A stretch of DNA of 55,292 nucleotides from Pelagibacterium luteolum (GCF_900100665.1 NZ_FNCS01000019.1:1-55292); one strand, 5' to 3'; counted from the stretch's first letter, positions 17,126 through 28,873 are shown. Notes: generated by a model from the letters alone, not told the origin. A program made the numbers and translations.

Positions 17126-17629
17126 ATGTTGGAATTGGTGCGAATCATGGGGATCGATCCGGGGCTTCGGCGTACCGGATGGGGGATCATCGAGAGCGAG
17201 GGAAACCGGCTGCGCTTTATCGCGTGCGGAGTCCTGACCCCCGCCGTCGATCAGGAACTGGCGCTGCGGCTCGTCCATCTGCACGAAGGGCTGATGCGGC
17301 TGATCGCCGAACATCACCCGACCGAGGCGGCGGTGGAAGAAACCTTCGTCAATGCCGGCGCCCGCTCGACGCTCCTCTTGGGGCAGGCACGCGGCATTGC
17401 CGTCATGACGCCCGCATCTATGGGGCTTCCGGTGGGCGAATATTCCGCCAATCTCGTCAAGAAGTCGGTGGTCGGCACCGGCCACGCCGACAAGAAACAG
17501 ATCGAATTGATGGTCAAGACGCTGATGCCGGCGGCTAATTTCAAATCGGCTGACGCCGCTGATGCCCTGGCCATCGCCATTTGCCATGCTCACCACCGTC
17601 AACACCGCAAGCTGGCGAAGTCCGCATGA
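17126..17629 (+). CDS. ruvC: Holliday junction endonuclease RuvC
   Basis: The product is 167 aa. Four acidic catalytic residues are recognisable in the usual places: D11 in [11 protein letters not shown], the glutamate in AVEETFVN, and the aspartates in [16 protein letters not shown]. It cuts Holliday junctions symmetrically. The stop overlaps the ruvA ATG (ATGA), so ruvC and ruvA are translated together. An internal ATG at 17147 (MGIDPG) is an alternative start. Confidence 0.94.
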   Translation: MLELVRIMGIDPGLRRTGWGIIESEGNRLRFIACGVLTPAVDQELALRLVHLHEGLMRLIAEHHPTEAAVEETFVNAGARSTLLLGQARGIAVMTPASMGLPVGEYSANLVKKSVVGTGHADKKQIELMVKTLMPAANFKSADAADALAIAICHAHHRQHRKLAKSA

Positions 17630-18243
17630 TCGGAAAGCTCAAGGGAGTGATCGACGCGCTGGGCGACGACACGGCGCTGCTCGACGTCAATGGCGTGTGC
17701 TACGAGGCCCATTGCTCGGGGCGGACGCTGCAAGCGCTGCCGTCGGTCGGCGAAGCGGCGACACTCCATATCGAGATGATCGTGCGTGAAGACATGATCC
17801 GGCTCTATGGCTTTGCCACGCAGGGCGAAAAGAACTGGTTCAAGCTGTTGATGACCGTGCAGGGCGTGGGCTCACGCGTTGCGCTGGCGATCCTCTCCAC
17901 ACTCTCGCCGTCAGACCTGTCCTCGGCCATCGCCTTGCAGGACAAGGCCATGGTTGGCCGCGCGCCGGGCGTAGGCCCCAAGCTGGCGCAGCGCCTAGTG
18001 CTCGAACTCAAGGGCAAGGTGCCCGCACTGGGCAGTATCGATGCGGGAACAATCGGCCTTCAGACGGCGCTGGGTGAGGGCGTTGCCAGCGGCAATGTGG
18101 CGGACGCCGTTTCCGCCTTGGTCAATCTCGGCTACGCGCAGGCCCAGGCATCAGGCGCGGTCGCGCGGGTGGTGGCAAAAGAGGGCGAGGACGTCGCAAC
18201 TGAAAAACTGATCCGGCTGGGCCTGCGGGAGTTGAGTTCGTGA
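17626..18243 (+). CDS. ruvA: Holliday junction DNA helicase subunit RuvA
   Basis: The product is 205 aa and begins [15 protein letters not shown]. The OB-fold is followed by two helix-hairpin-helix units ([38 protein letters not shown]) and a small C-terminal RuvB-contact domain ([18 protein letters not shown]). RuvA holds the four-way junction and loads RuvB. The frame is open upstream inside ruvC, but homology and the ATGA overlap fix the start at 17626. Confidence 0.95.
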   Translation: MIGKLKGVIDALGDDTALLDVNGVCYEAHCSGRTLQALPSVGEAATLHIEMIVREDMIRLYGFATQGEKNWFKLLMTVQGVGSRVALAILSTLSPSDLSSAIALQDKAMVGRAPGVGPKLAQRLVLELKGKVPALGSIDAGTIGLQTALGEGVASGNVADAVSALVNLGYAQAQASGAVARVVAKEGEDVATEKLIRLGLRELSS

Positions 18244-18284
18244 GCGCCGTTGCATTCGGACGCCGGGAGCAATAGCAAACTCTC

Positions 18285-19328
18285 ATGACCGATCTCACAA
18301 ACGCCGCCACGGGCCGCGACGATAGTCTCGATGTTTCCCTCCGTCCCTCGGGGTTTTCCGAGTTTGTGGGGCAGGAGGCCGCGCGGGCCAATCTGCAGGT
18401 GTTCATCGAGGCGGCCCGGCAACGCCAGGCGGCGCTTGATCACGTCCTGTTCGTCGGCCCTCCCGGCCTGGGCAAGACGACGCTGGCTCAGATCATTTCG
18501 CGCGAACTGGGCGTCGGATTTCGCGCAACGTCCGGCCCGGTCATCGCCAAGGCGGGCGATCTCGCCGCGCTTCTGACCAATCTAGAAGAACGCGACGTCT
18601 TGTTCATCGACGAGATCCACCGGCTCAATCCGGCAGTCGAGGAAATTCTCTATCCGGCGATGGAAGATTTTCAGCTCGATCTCATCATCGGCGAGGGCCC
18701 GGCGGCCCGCTCGGTGCGGATCGATCTTGCCAAGTTCACGCTGGTCGGCGCGACGACCCGCGCCGGGCTCTTGACGACGCCCCTGCGCGATCGCTTTGGC
18801 ATTCCGGTGCGGCTGAACTTTTACACCCCCGAGGAACTGGTCAAGATCGTCGAGCGCGGATCGCGGCTGATGGGCATGGCCATGACTCAGGATGGGGCGA
18901 TGGAAGTCGCCCGCCGCTCGCGGGGAACGCCACGTATCGCCGGACGCCTTTTGCGACGGGTGACCGATTTCGCGCTGGTCGAGGGTGCAACGACCATCGA
19001 TCGGGTGGTCGCCGACCGAGCTCTCCTACGCCTCGATGTCGATGCAAGAGGCCTCGATCAGCTTGATCGGCGCTACCTCAAGACCATCGCCGAGTTCTAT
19101 GGCGGTGGACCCGTGGGCATCGAAACCATGTCGGCGGCGCTCAGCGAGCCACGCGACGCGATCGAGGAAATCGTCGAGCCCTATCTCATCCAGCAGGGGT
19201 TCATTCAACGCACGCCGCGCGGGCGTATGATGACAGCGCTCTCGTTCCAGCACATGGGCTATGCGGTGCCGCAGGGCTTCGTCGGCATGCAGGCGCGGTT
19301 GTTCGAAGACGAAGAGGGCGAGCCGTGA
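18285..19328 (+). CDS. ruvB: Holliday junction branch migration ATPase RuvB
   Basis: The product is 347 aa. Walker A is GPPGLGKT at 58-65, Walker B is [12 protein letters not shown], followed by sensor 1 in LVGATTRAG and the arginine finger region in TPLRDRFG. A winged-helix domain ([15 protein letters not shown]) closes the protein. It drives branch migration as a hexameric ring on RuvA-bound junctions. Its stop overlaps the GTG of the thioesterase gene, linking the ruv and tol groups in one transcript. Confidence 0.96.
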   Translation: MTDLTNAATGRDDSLDVSLRPSGFSEFVGQEAARANLQVFIEAARQRQAALDHVLFVGPPGLGKTTLAQIISRELGVGFRATSGPVIAKAGDLAALLTNLEERDVLFIDEIHRLNPAVEEILYPAMEDFQLDLIIGEGPAARSVRIDLAKFTLVGATTRAGLLTTPLRDRFGIPVRLNFYTPEELVKIVERGSRLMGMAMTQDGAMEVARRSRGTPRIAGRLLRRVTDFALVEGATTIDRVVADRALLRLDVDARGLDQLDRRYLKTIAEFYGGGPVGIETMSAALSEPRDAIEEIVEPYLIQQGFIQRTPRGRMMTALSFQHMGYAVPQGFVGMQARLFEDEEGEP

Positions 19329-19753
19329 GCCACACATTCGGTGGCGAGATCGGTGCCGATGGCCTGCACCGCTTCCCGGTGCGGGTCTATTTCGAAGACA
19401 CCGACTTCTCCACCAATGTCTATCACGCGGCGTATCTGAAATTTTTCGAGCGGGCGCGAACCGAATATCTACGCGCCCACGACATCCATCACTCCGAATT
19501 GATCGCCGACGGGCTGGCCTTCGCAGTGCGCGAAATGACCATCTCGTACGACCGCGCCGCCCATATCGATGACCTCTTGGTAGTCGAGACGAAAATGGCG
19601 CAAACCGCCGGTGCGCGGTTTATTTTGGAGCAAACCATCCGTCGCGAGGACGAGATCGTCTGTCGCGCGAATGTGGTTGCCGTGCTTCTCAACGACAAAG
19701 GACGGCCCGTCCGTCTTCCGGAAAGCCTCCGCGCGCTTCTTTTGCCGCGTTGA
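19325..19753 (+). CDS. ybgC: Tol-Pal-associated acyl-CoA thioesterase YbgC
   Basis: The product is 142 aa with a hot-dog fold. [20 protein letters not shown] carries the catalytic aspartate (D in FEDTD) and the tyrosine/histidine typical of YbgC. It hydrolyses acyl-CoA or acyl-ACP at the inner membrane and is thought to serve envelope phospholipid handling alongside Tol-Pal. The GTG start overlaps the ruvB stop by 4 bp. The gap of 173 bp to tolQ holds a possible TTGACA promoter box at 19841. Confidence 0.88.
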   Translation: MSHTFGGEIGADGLHRFPVRVYFEDTDFSTNVYHAAYLKFFERARTEYLRAHDIHHSELIADGLAFAVREMTISYDRAAHIDDLLVVETKMAQTAGARFILEQTIRREDEIVCRANVVAVLLNDKGRPVRLPESLRALLLPR

Positions 19754-19926
19754 GCGCTTCTTAACCTTTCCTTGACCATAAATGGGGCAAGCGGCACTGC
19801 TGCGCTGCATTGACCGGGTCGCGGGGATTTGTCTCTCACTTTTGACAAATTTGACCGCCATCGCATCAAGGTATTGCTGGCGGCGGGGCACCCATCGGCA
19901 AGGACTATTCTCCGAGGAAGTTTGAT

Positions 19927-20640
19927 ATGGAAGCTATGGACGCTGTGGGCACTGCGGCCGCGCATACCGATTTTTCGCCGCTTGGCCTGTTCCTTATGGC
20001 CGATATCGTCGTCAAGATCGTTATGCTCGGCCTTTTGGGCGCCTCCATCTGGTGCTGGGCGATCATCATCGACAAGTCGTTGATGTTTAATCGCGCACGC
20101 TCGGAGATGAACCAGTTCGAAAAGACCTTCTGGTCAGGACAGTCGCTTGAAGAGCTCTACCAGACGCTCTCCCAGCGCCCGACCAGTGGCCTTGCCGCGG
20201 TGTTTGTCGCCGCGATGAAGGAATGGAAGCGGAGCCACGAGCAGAACGCCTCGAGCTATGTCGGGGTGCAGGCACGGCTCGACAAAGTGCTCGACGTCGC
20301 GATATCTCGCGAAACCGAAGTGTATGAAAAGCGCCTCTCGGTTCTGGCCACTGTCGGCTCGGCCGCTCCGTTCATCGGTCTGTTCGGCACGGTCTGGGGC
20401 ATTATGAACGCATTTACAGCGATCGCCGCCTCGCAAAGCGCCAGCCTTGGTGTGGTCGCCGGTCCGATCGCCGAAGCGCTGTTTGCGACGGCCATCGGCC
20501 TTGTCGCGGCTATTCCCGCGGTTATCGCCTATAACAAGCTCTCGGGCGACGCCAACAAGCTCATCGGCCGGCTCGAAGGCTTTGCCGATGAATTCTCGGC
20601 CATTCTCGGGCGTCAGCTCGAAGCCCGGAGCCGTAAGTAA
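19927..20640 (+). CDS. tolQ: Tol-Pal system proton channel subunit TolQ
   Basis: The product is 237 aa with three membrane segments: one near residues 17-45 and a long pair around SVLATVGSAAPFIGLFGTVW and ALFATAIGLVAAIPAVIAYN. With TolR it converts proton-motive force to pull TolA. ATG at 19927 follows GAGGAAG. It shares one base with the tolR start (TAATG), so translation is coupled. This is the first gene of tolQRAB-pal-cpoB. Confidence 0.95.
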   Translation: MEAMDAVGTAAAHTDFSPLGLFLMADIVVKIVMLGLLGASIWCWAIIIDKSLMFNRARSEMNQFEKTFWSGQSLEELYQTLSQRPTSGLAAVFVAAMKEWKRSHEQNASSYVGVQARLDKVLDVAISRETEVYEKRLSVLATVGSAAPFIGLFGTVWGIMNAFTAIAASQSASLGVVAGPIAEALFATAIGLVAAIPAVIAYNKLSGDANKLIGRLEGFADEFSAILGRQLEARSRK

Positions 20641-21101
20641 TGGGTATGGGTGTTGCAGGCGGAGGCGGGGGCGGCGGACGCCGTCGTCGCGGCGGCTCGC
20701 GCAATAAGATGATGAGCGAGATCAACGTCACGCCCTTCGTGGACGTGGTCCTCGTGCTGCTTATCGTTTTCATGGTGGCCGCACCAATGATGACGGCAGG
20801 TGTCGCGATCGATCTGCCGCAATCGTCGGCGGGCGAACTTGAGACCCCACGCACGCCGATCACCGTTTCGGTCAATCCTGCAGGCGAAATCTACCTTGGC
20901 GAGGACCTCATAACGGCAGGCGAACTCGTCGCAGCCGTGGGCGCCCAGGCCGAAAGCACCGAAGACCGCATCTATGTCCGCGGCGATACCGCCGCCAATT
21001 ACGGCACCGTGATGCAGGTCATGGGGACATTGTCGTCTGCCGGATATTCGCGCATCGGACTGATCACCCAGCAGCCGACCGCAGAAGCTGCGGGGCAGTA
21101 G
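20640..21101 (+). CDS. tolR: Tol-Pal system proton channel subunit TolR
   Basis: The product is 153 aa. A Gly/Arg-rich cytoplasmic start is followed by INVTPFVDVVLVLLIVFMV, with the essential membrane aspartate in PFVDV. A periplasmic domain (VSVNPAGEIYLGEDLI) follows. It pairs with TolQ to form the stator. Three bases separate it from tolA. The poly-Gly and poly-Arg start is longer than in E. coli. Confidence 0.94.
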   Translation: MGMGVAGGGGGGGRRRRGGSRNKMMSEINVTPFVDVVLVLLIVFMVAAPMMTAGVAIDLPQSSAGELETPRTPITVSVNPAGEIYLGEDLITAGELVAAVGAQAESTEDRIYVRGDTAANYGTVMQVMGTLSSAGYSRIGLITQQPTAEAAGQ

Positions 21102-21104
21102 CCC

Positions 21105-22250
21105 ATGCGTATCGGATCTGCCGTATCGGTGATAGGCCACACCGCCATTCTGGCGTTTAGCCTCGTGCACCTGTCCAACGCCGAGCGCATGAATCCGAGC
21201 ATGGAGATGGCCATCTCGGTCGATCTCGTTCCAATTTCGGAATTTTCCAACATCACCGCCGGCGTCGAGACCAGCGAAGTCGTCAATACCGAGACGCCGT
21301 CTGCTGTCGAAACCGAAACGGAAGTCGATATCGCAGATCGTACGGGGGCGACCGAAGAGGATCAGCCCACGCCCGAAATCACAAATACGCCGTCGCCGGC
21401 GCCCTCGATCGAATCCGCACCCGCTCCAGAGCCTGAACCCGAGCCCGAGCCACTGCCTGAACCCGAGCCAGAGCCGGAACCCGCGCCAGCACCGACGCCT
21501 CCGCCCACGCCGGCGCCGCGGCCTGAACCCGTGCCCGAGCCTGAGCCGGCGCCTGAACCCGAGCCTGCACCTGCTCCAGAGCCTGCTCCGGCCCCAGAGC
21601 CTGAACCTATGCCCGAACCCGAGCCTGAGCCGGAACCAACGCCCGAGCCGCCACAACCGGCGGCCCCGGTGCCGCCGCAGGTGACCGCTAGCGTCAACCA
21701 GTTGCGTCAGCAATTCGCCCAGCAGCAGGAAGCTGCCGAGCGCGCTGCGGAACAGGCCGCTCAGCAGCAACAGCAGGAACAAGCGCGCCCGACACCACCG
21801 ACACCACAGAACCAGCCGACAAGTCCGGTCAGTGACGATCTTGCCGATCGCATCGCCGATCTCATCAATGACGAAACGTCACGCGGCTCCACGACCGGCG
21901 CAGGCGGACAGCAATCGCTCGGTGCGCCGACGGGGCAGTCTGCAACCTTGACCCAGTCCGAGCAGTCGGCGCTGGCCGCGGCCATGCGCCGATGCTGGAC
22001 GCCGCCGATCGCCGCCCAGACGACGCCGGGCCTGACTGTAACCATCAACGTCGCGTTCAATCAGGACGGGTCGCTTTCGGCCACGCCGCAAATCGTCTCA
22101 GCCTTGTCGGATGATCTGGTGCGGGCGACGGCACTCTCCGCACAGCGCGCGGTTCAGAACTGTGCGCCCTACAATATGCTGCCAGTCGAAAAATACGAGA
22201 GCTGGCGGAGCGTCGAAGTGACGTTCGATCCACGAGACGTTGCGATGTAA
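21105..22250 (+). CDS. tolA: TolA, with a long Pro-Glu repeat linker
   Basis: The product is 381 aa. The N-terminal membrane helix is about residues 5-23. Roughly residues 85-185 are (Pro-Glu)n and Ala-Pro repeats in place of the Ala/Lys helix of E. coli TolA. Next come a Gln/Ala-rich helix ([19 protein letters not shown]) and a C-terminal domain with MRRCWTPPI and a second cysteine near QNCAPYN, the TolA domain III that contacts TolB, Pal and OmpA-type proteins. It spans the periplasm and transmits force from TolQR. The repeat is also visible in DNA (cctgaacccgagcc units, 21420-21660), so its length may vary between strains. Confidence 0.88.
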   Translation: MRIGSAVSVIGHTAILAFSLVHLSNAERMNPSMEMAISVDLVPISEFSNITAGVETSEVVNTETPSAVETETEVDIADRTGATEEDQPTPEITNTPSPAPSIESAPAPEPEPEPEPLPEPEPEPEPAPAPTPPPTPAPRPEPVPEPEPAPEPEPAPAPEPAPAPEPEPMPEPEPEPEPTPEPPQPAAPVPPQVTASVNQLRQQFAQQQEAAERAAEQAAQQQQQEQARPTPPTPQNQPTSPVSDDLADRIADLINDETSRGSTTGAGGQQSLGAPTGQSATLTQSEQSALAAAMRRCWTPPIAAQTTPGLTVTINVAFNQDGSLSATPQIVSALSDDLVRATALSAQRAVQNCAPYNMLPVEKYESWRSVEVTFDPRDVAM

Positions 22251-22410
22251 CAGTGATGGAAAAGCCATAGTCTGACTGCAAAATCGCCACGCACCGATAT
22301 TCGGACATGATTTGAGGTTAAGTGGCGCAACTGAAATTTGCCTCTTGGGGTTTAAGTCCCCGATCGCAGGCCGGCGTTAGCAGCGCCGTACACCAAGGAG
22401 AGACCAGCGT

Positions 22411-23721
22411 ATGAACGTTTTGACCCGCAGAGCCGCGCTCAAGATGGGACTGTCCGGAGCGGCAATGCTGGCCGCGGGCCCGGCATTAGCCCAGTTGCGG
22501 ATTACCGTGACGGGCGGCAATTTTACGCCGATGCCTATCGCCGTGCCCAATTTCTCGTCCGGCGACCCCGCCTTCGGTGCAGAAGTGGCGCAGGTCGTGC
22601 GCAACAATTTGACCGGCTCGGGCCTGTTCCGTTTGATCGATCCTGCCGGATATCCGCAACAGGTCGGCGATCCCAACGCTACGCCGGCCTTTGACGCCTG
22701 GCGCACCACCGGTGCAGACGCCGTGGTGATGGCGGACGTCAATCGTTCGGGTCAAATCCAGTCGAGCCTGCGGCTCTGGGATACGTCGGCGGGCCAGCAG
22801 GTCACCGGCAAATCCTACGGCACCGATGCCAGCGCCTGGCGCCGCATCGCGCATATGGCATCCGATGCCGTCTATACCGGTTTGACCGGCGAGACGGGAT
22901 ATTTCGATTCCCGCGTCGTGTTCGTGGCCGAAAGCGGCCCGCGCGCCAATCGCGTCAAGCGGCTGGCCATCATGGACCAGGATGGCGCCAATGTTCAGTA
23001 TCTGACCGATGGTCAGTTGCCGGCCATCACGCCGCGCCTGTCGCCGAACGGCCAGTTGTGCGCATACATGGTGTTCGACGGTCCGCAGTCCTCGGGCATT
23101 TACGTACTCAATCTTGCCAATGGCCAGACCCAGTCGCTCGGGCGCTTCGGCCAGATGAGCTTTGCACCGCGCTTTTCGCCTGACGGGCGCCGCATCGCCT
23201 TCTCGGTGACCACCGGCGCAACGACCAATATCTACGCTATGGATACCGCTGGCGGACAGCCGCAGCAGATCACGACGGGTTCGGCCATCGATACGTCGCC
23301 GTCCTATTCCGCCGATGGTTCGCGGCTTGTTTTCGAATCCGATCGCGGCGGCCGTCCACAAATTTACGTGATGGCATCGGGCGGCGGCGGGGCGGAACGC
23401 ATCTCTTATGGCGACGGCTCGTACTCCACACCGGTCTGGTCGCCCAAGGGCGACCTCATCGCCTTTACCCGCCAGTCGGGTGGCGAGTTCCAGATCGGCA
23501 TCATGGCGCCGGACGGATCGGGCGAACGCATTCTAGCCAGCTCCTACCACGCGGAAGGCCCGACCTGGGCGCCAAATGGCCGTGTGCTCATGTATTTCCG
23601 CGATCCGGGCGGAAACGAGGGTCCGTCGCTCTATTCGATCGACATCTGGGGTCGTAACGAGCGCCGCATCGGAACGCAGGGCTTTGCGTCCGACCCCGCA
23701 TGGGGCCCATTGCTCTCCTAA
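22411..23721 (+). CDS. tolB: Tol-Pal system beta-propeller protein TolB
   Basis: The product is 436 aa. It has an N-terminal alpha/beta domain and then a six-bladed propeller with repeating FSPDGRRIAF, YSADGSRLVFESDRGG and WSPKGDLIAFTR blades. It binds Pal in the periplasm. The signal peptide (to about residue 27, GPALAQ) contains TRRAALK ahead of the hydrophobic core, resembling a Tat signal. AAGGAGAG lies before the ATG. The 160 bp between tolA and tolB contains no gene and could hold a minor promoter. Confidence 0.95.
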   Translation: MNVLTRRAALKMGLSGAAMLAAGPALAQLRITVTGGNFTPMPIAVPNFSSGDPAFGAEVAQVVRNNLTGSGLFRLIDPAGYPQQVGDPNATPAFDAWRTTGADAVVMADVNRSGQIQSSLRLWDTSAGQQVTGKSYGTDASAWRRIAHMASDAVYTGLTGETGYFDSRVVFVAESGPRANRVKRLAIMDQDGANVQYLTDGQLPAITPRLSPNGQLCAYMVFDGPQSSGIYVLNLANGQTQSLGRFGQMSFAPRFSPDGRRIAFSVTTGATTNIYAMDTAGGQPQQITTGSAIDTSPSYSADGSRLVFESDRGGRPQIYVMASGGGGAERISYGDGSYSTPVWSPKGDLIAFTRQSGGEFQIGIMAPDGSGERILASSYHAEGPTWAPNGRVLMYFRDPGGNEGPSLYSIDIWGRNERRIGTQGFASDPAWGPLLS

Positions 23722-23746
23722 AGTATCGCTTTTGCGCAACACTCTC

Positions 23747-23772
23747 AGGCGTCCCGAATGGGGCGCCTTTTT
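23747..23772 (+). terminator. terminator between tolB and pal
   Basis: GGCGTCCC-GAAT-GGGGCGCC (one G-T pair) is followed by TTTTT. It implies that pal is at least partly expressed from its own promoter in the 23773-23890 gap. Confidence 0.75.
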
Positions 23773-23893
23773 GCTGCCCATACGCCGCATTTGCGCCCGA
23801 TTAGGCACTGATTAACCATCATCGCATACGCGGCATTAAGATAACGCGCTGTAAAACCGTTCACTACGTTTTTTCCTATTTTGGAGCTTCACC

Positions 23894-24400
23894 ATGGGTT
23901 CGACCATGCCCCTTCTTCGTTTCGGCAAAGGCCTCCTCATGGTGGCGATGCTTATTGTTCTGGCCGCTTGTGCCCGCACGCCGACCACCGGTGTCGGCAA
24001 TATCGGAGCGGGCCCCGATGGTATGGGTGGCGGCGGCGCGCCCGGCAGCCAGCAGGAATTCCTGGTGTCGGTCGGCGACCGCGTGTTCTTCGAAACCGAC
24101 TCCTCGACACTCACTTCCGACGCGCAGGCTACGCTGCAAAAGCAGAGCCAGTGGCTGCAGCAGTATTCCCAGTACCGCATCGTGATCGAAGGCCATGCCG
24201 ACGAACGCGGCACCCGCGAGTACAACATCGCCCTCGGCGCCCGTCGCGCCACGGCGGTCGTCAACTATCTCGTTTCCCTGGGCATCCCGCAAAGCCGGCT
24301 GTCCACTGTGTCCTACGGCAAGGAACGACCTGTCGCGATCTGTAACGATATCTCCTGCTGGAGCCAGAATCGTCGCGCTGTCACAGTCCTGACAAACTAA
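23894..24400 (+). CDS. pal: peptidoglycan-associated lipoprotein Pal
   Basis: The product is 168 aa. The lipobox LAAC places the lipidated cysteine at C26. A Gly-rich spacer and an OmpA-like domain follow, with IEGHADERGTREYNIALGARR binding diaminopimelate of peptidoglycan. It anchors the outer membrane to the wall and accumulates at the septum through TolB. GGAG precedes ATG 23894, and an in-frame ATG at 23906 is also possible. Confidence 0.94.
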   Translation: MGSTMPLLRFGKGLLMVAMLIVLAACARTPTTGVGNIGAGPDGMGGGGAPGSQQEFLVSVGDRVFFETDSSTLTSDAQATLQKQSQWLQQYSQYRIVIEGHADERGTREYNIALGARRATAVVNYLVSLGIPQSRLSTVSYGKERPVAICNDISCWSQNRRAVTVLTN

Positions 24401-24435
24401 GCCGTCACAGACCGAAATTGCCATCTGGAGGCATA

Positions 24436-24474
24436 GCGTCGGGACCGCGTATATGGTCCCGGCGCTTCTTTTTT
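24436..24474 (+). terminator. terminator after pal
   Basis: The 11-bp stem GCGTCGGGACC / GGTCCCGGCGC (one G-T pair) has an 8-nt loop and is followed by TTCTTTTTT. Confidence 0.85.
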
Positions 24475-24561
24475 GCCAAAATCCTGCTTTAATCGCGCAT
24501 CTTTGAAAGACGGTTGTGCGTTGGCTCGCGTAAGAGAGGAGCCAACAGTAAGGAGATTGCC

Positions 24562-25524
24562 GTGAATGTGTTGAGTTCAATGGCGGCGCGCTGGCGGCAG
24601 GGTGCCGCTGTCGTTGCGACCGCCGGATTGCTGACGGTTGCAATGACCGTCGCAGGGCAGGGGCAGGGCAATGACCTTGCGACCTTGCAGGTGCGTCTTG
24701 ATGCCTTGGAAGAACAGGTGCGCGTGAATTCGGGGCAGATCGAAGGCCTGCAGTTCCAGCTTACCCAGCTCCAGAGCCTGCTCGAACGCCAGCAGGAAGA
24801 CAATGAATTCCGCTTCCAGCAGCTCGAAGGCGGTGATCTGGGGGAAACTGATGCGGTGACCCAATCCGGCGGCGATACGCCTGCCGGGGTGTCGCCGCAG
24901 GACACAACCTCGCAAACCGTGCCCCAGAGCAGCCCTGCCACCGTCATCGATCCGCTCGTTGGCGATTCGGACCTTATCGAAGGGCCGGAGCAGTTGGGTA
25001 GCGAAGACGATCTCTATGCCAGCGACGTCTTCGGTCGGGATGGGGTCATTCTCGGCGCGCCGGCGGGCGAGCTGGGATCGACCCCACCATCCGCACCGCT
25101 GGATCTGACGTTCGATCCGAATGCGACCCCGCTCAATGACGGCAACGCCAACGCACAATACCAGGCCGGCTATGAAGCTGTGGTGTCGGGCGACTACGCA
25201 TTCGCGGAAAACCAGTTCCGCCAGTTCATCGAGGAATTTCCCGACCATCAACAGGCGCCCGATGCGACCTATTGGCTGGGCGAAACCCTCATCCAGCGCG
25301 GCGCGCATGGGCAGGCGGCAGAGGTGTTGCTGAGCGGGTTCGAGCGTTACCCGACTTCGGCGCGTGCGCCCGATCTCCTGCTCAATCTGGGCATCGCTCT
25401 GCACGGCGCCGGCGAGTTCGATACGGCGTGCCGGACCTATGGCGAAGTGCTGCGTCGCTATGCGGACTCCACGCAGGCCTTCCGGGACCGCGTCACGGAA
25501 GAGCAGGCGCGGGCAGGGTGCTGA
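24562..25524 (+). CDS. cpoB: cell division coordinator CpoB (YbgF)
   Basis: The product is 320 aa. A signal peptide is followed by a trimerising coiled coil (LQVRLDALEEQVRVNSGQIE to about residue 85), a disordered acidic middle and C-terminal TPR repeats (YQAGYEAVVSGDYAFAENQF, ATYWLGETLIQRG, LLNLGIALHGAGE). CpoB links PBP1B activity to Tol function at the septum. The GTG start is fixed by AAGGAG at 24550-24555, and an ATG further upstream lacks this support. The end overlaps the tilS start. Confidence 0.87.
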   Translation: MNVLSSMAARWRQGAAVVATAGLLTVAMTVAGQGQGNDLATLQVRLDALEEQVRVNSGQIEGLQFQLTQLQSLLERQQEDNEFRFQQLEGGDLGETDAVTQSGGDTPAGVSPQDTTSQTVPQSSPATVIDPLVGDSDLIEGPEQLGSEDDLYASDVFGRDGVILGAPAGELGSTPPSAPLDLTFDPNATPLNDGNANAQYQAGYEAVVSGDYAFAENQFRQFIEEFPDHQQAPDATYWLGETLIQRGAHGQAAEVLLSGFERYPTSARAPDLLLNLGIALHGAGEFDTACRTYGEVLRRYADSTQAFRDRVTEEQARAGC

Positions 25525-26777
25525 CCGATCCGGGCGATCCCCTTTCCGGGCTCGATCCGGCAAGGCTGTTCGCTTCGATCGCAGATGAGAAGACCATCGG
25601 CCTCGCCGTTTCCGGCGGGGCCGATTCACTTGCGCTCATGCTGCTGGTGGCTGGCTGGGCCGAGCGCCCCAGAGCGATCGTTTATACCCTCGACCACGCC
25701 CTGCGACCCGAGGCCGCGGCCGAGGCAGCGATGGTCGTCTCGTTGGCCGACCAACTCGGCCTCGAGGCTCGGTGCCTGCGTTGGACGGGTGAAAAGCCCA
25801 GCTCCGGCAAGCAGGAGGCCGCCCGGACCGCTCGCTACCGCCTCCTCGGGGAAGCAATGACCGCCGACGGGGCCACCGTGCTCCTCACAGCGCATCACCA
25901 GCGTGACCAGGCCGAGACGGTCCTCATGCGCTTAGCCCATGGGAGCGGAATTTCCGGTCTTGGCAGCATGACCGTGCGGGCCGAGGTGATGGGCGTTTCG
26001 ATCGTTCGGCCGCTGCTTGAGGTTGCGCCCGAAACCCTCGCGGCCATCGTCGCGCGTGCCGGGCTTATGCCGGCCAATGATCCATCCAACGCCGATCCCA
26101 CCTATGAACGCACCCGCTGGCGGCAGGCCCTGCCGGGGCTTGCAGCCCTCGGACTTACCGATGCGCGCCTCGCTCAGTTCGCCAGCCGGCTCCGACGCAT
26201 GGACGCTCTTGCCGATAGCGCCACTGACGGTTTTCTTTCGCAACACGCACGAATCGATCGTCTCGGGGTCGTCCATCTGTCCCGCACCCCGTTTGCCGAC
26301 GCCCAGCCCGAACTCGCCATCAGGGCGCTGACCCGCGCCATCGAGACGGTTTCTGGCCAGCCTTGCGCCGCGCTCGGTCAGGTCGAGCGATTGTACGACG
26401 CCCTGCTGTCCGACCGCGCGACGCCCGAAACGTTATCGGGCGCCGTCGTCCATCCCCGTGACGATGGTCTGCTTGTCTATCGCGAGATCGGCCGCATGCC
26501 AGTGTTGCAACAGGCGCTGATTGCGGGGCGTGAGATCATCTTCGATAATCGCTTCACCATAATGTCTGCCCGTCCTGGCCTTATGGTTTCGCCCGGCCAG
26601 GGCTGGACGCGCGAGCGGTTTAAAGCGTGGGCCGGAGACGCGCTCGATGTGCCTGTCGCCGCCCTCGCCGCGTGCCCGATCGTCACCGCCGAGGATGGCC
26701 GCGTCGTCGCTATCGGCGCTTGGGTAAAAGGCGACGATATCGCCATTCACGTGCGCCCGTTAACCGATCGGCGCTGA
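25518..26777 (+). CDS. tilS: tRNA(Ile)-lysidine synthase
   Basis: The product is 419 aa. The PP-loop ATP motif is AVSGGADSLALML, followed by YTLDHALRPEA and TAHHQRDQAETVLMRLAHGSG, both characteristic. TilS puts lysidine on C34 of tRNA-Ile(CAU), changing its specificity from Met to Ile, and is essential. GTG at 25518 lies inside the last codons of cpoB. A longer frame upstream reads through cpoB and is not credible. pal-cpoB-tilS-ftsH is the usual alphaproteobacterial order. Confidence 0.92.
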   Translation: MLTDPGDPLSGLDPARLFASIADEKTIGLAVSGGADSLALMLLVAGWAERPRAIVYTLDHALRPEAAAEAAMVVSLADQLGLEARCLRWTGEKPSSGKQEAARTARYRLLGEAMTADGATVLLTAHHQRDQAETVLMRLAHGSGISGLGSMTVRAEVMGVSIVRPLLEVAPETLAAIVARAGLMPANDPSNADPTYERTRWRQALPGLAALGLTDARLAQFASRLRRMDALADSATDGFLSQHARIDRLGVVHLSRTPFADAQPELAIRALTRAIETVSGQPCAALGQVERLYDALLSDRATPETLSGAVVHPRDDGLLVYREIGRMPVLQQALIAGREIIFDNRFTIMSARPGLMVSPGQGWTRERFKAWAGDALDVPVAALAACPIVTAEDGRVVAIGAWVKGDDIAIHVRPLTDRR

Positions 26778-26811
26778 AACTGCGGCAATCGGCCACCTGA
26801 GCCGTCTCGCG

Positions 26812-26842
26812 CCCTTGTATCGCCTGGGCGACGGCCTTACAT
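26812..26842 (+). promoter_or_regulatory. candidate heat-shock (sigma-32) promoter of ftsH
   Basis: CCCTTGTA (26812-26819) and CCTTACAT (26835-26842) resemble the sigma-32 pattern CCCTTGAA and CCCCATNT, with a 15-bp spacer. They sit about 90 bp before ftsH, a gene under heat-shock control in many bacteria. Confidence 0.45.
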
Positions 26843-26932
26843 TCGGCCACAATCTCTCGGCATCATCATGCCGGACCGCCGGCGCGTCCGGTGCGCAACA
26901 CACGGGCGAAACGGCCCGACAGGACAGGATTG

Positions 26933-28870
<1,938 letters not shown>

Positions 28871-28873
28871 TTT

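Noticed and set aside
17023-17605. Leftward extension of the GGDEF frame across the ruvC region
   Set aside because: It has no homology, is antisense to ruvC and would put about 220 residues before the membrane helices. The start at 16939 is sufficient.
22251-22410. Possible small RNA or tRNA between tolA and tolB
   Set aside because: No cloverleaf, T-loop or terminator can be made out.
25272-25517. Upstream extension of tilS through cpoB
   Set aside because: It overlaps a well-supported gene in another frame, and the tilS family begins just before the SGGADS motif.
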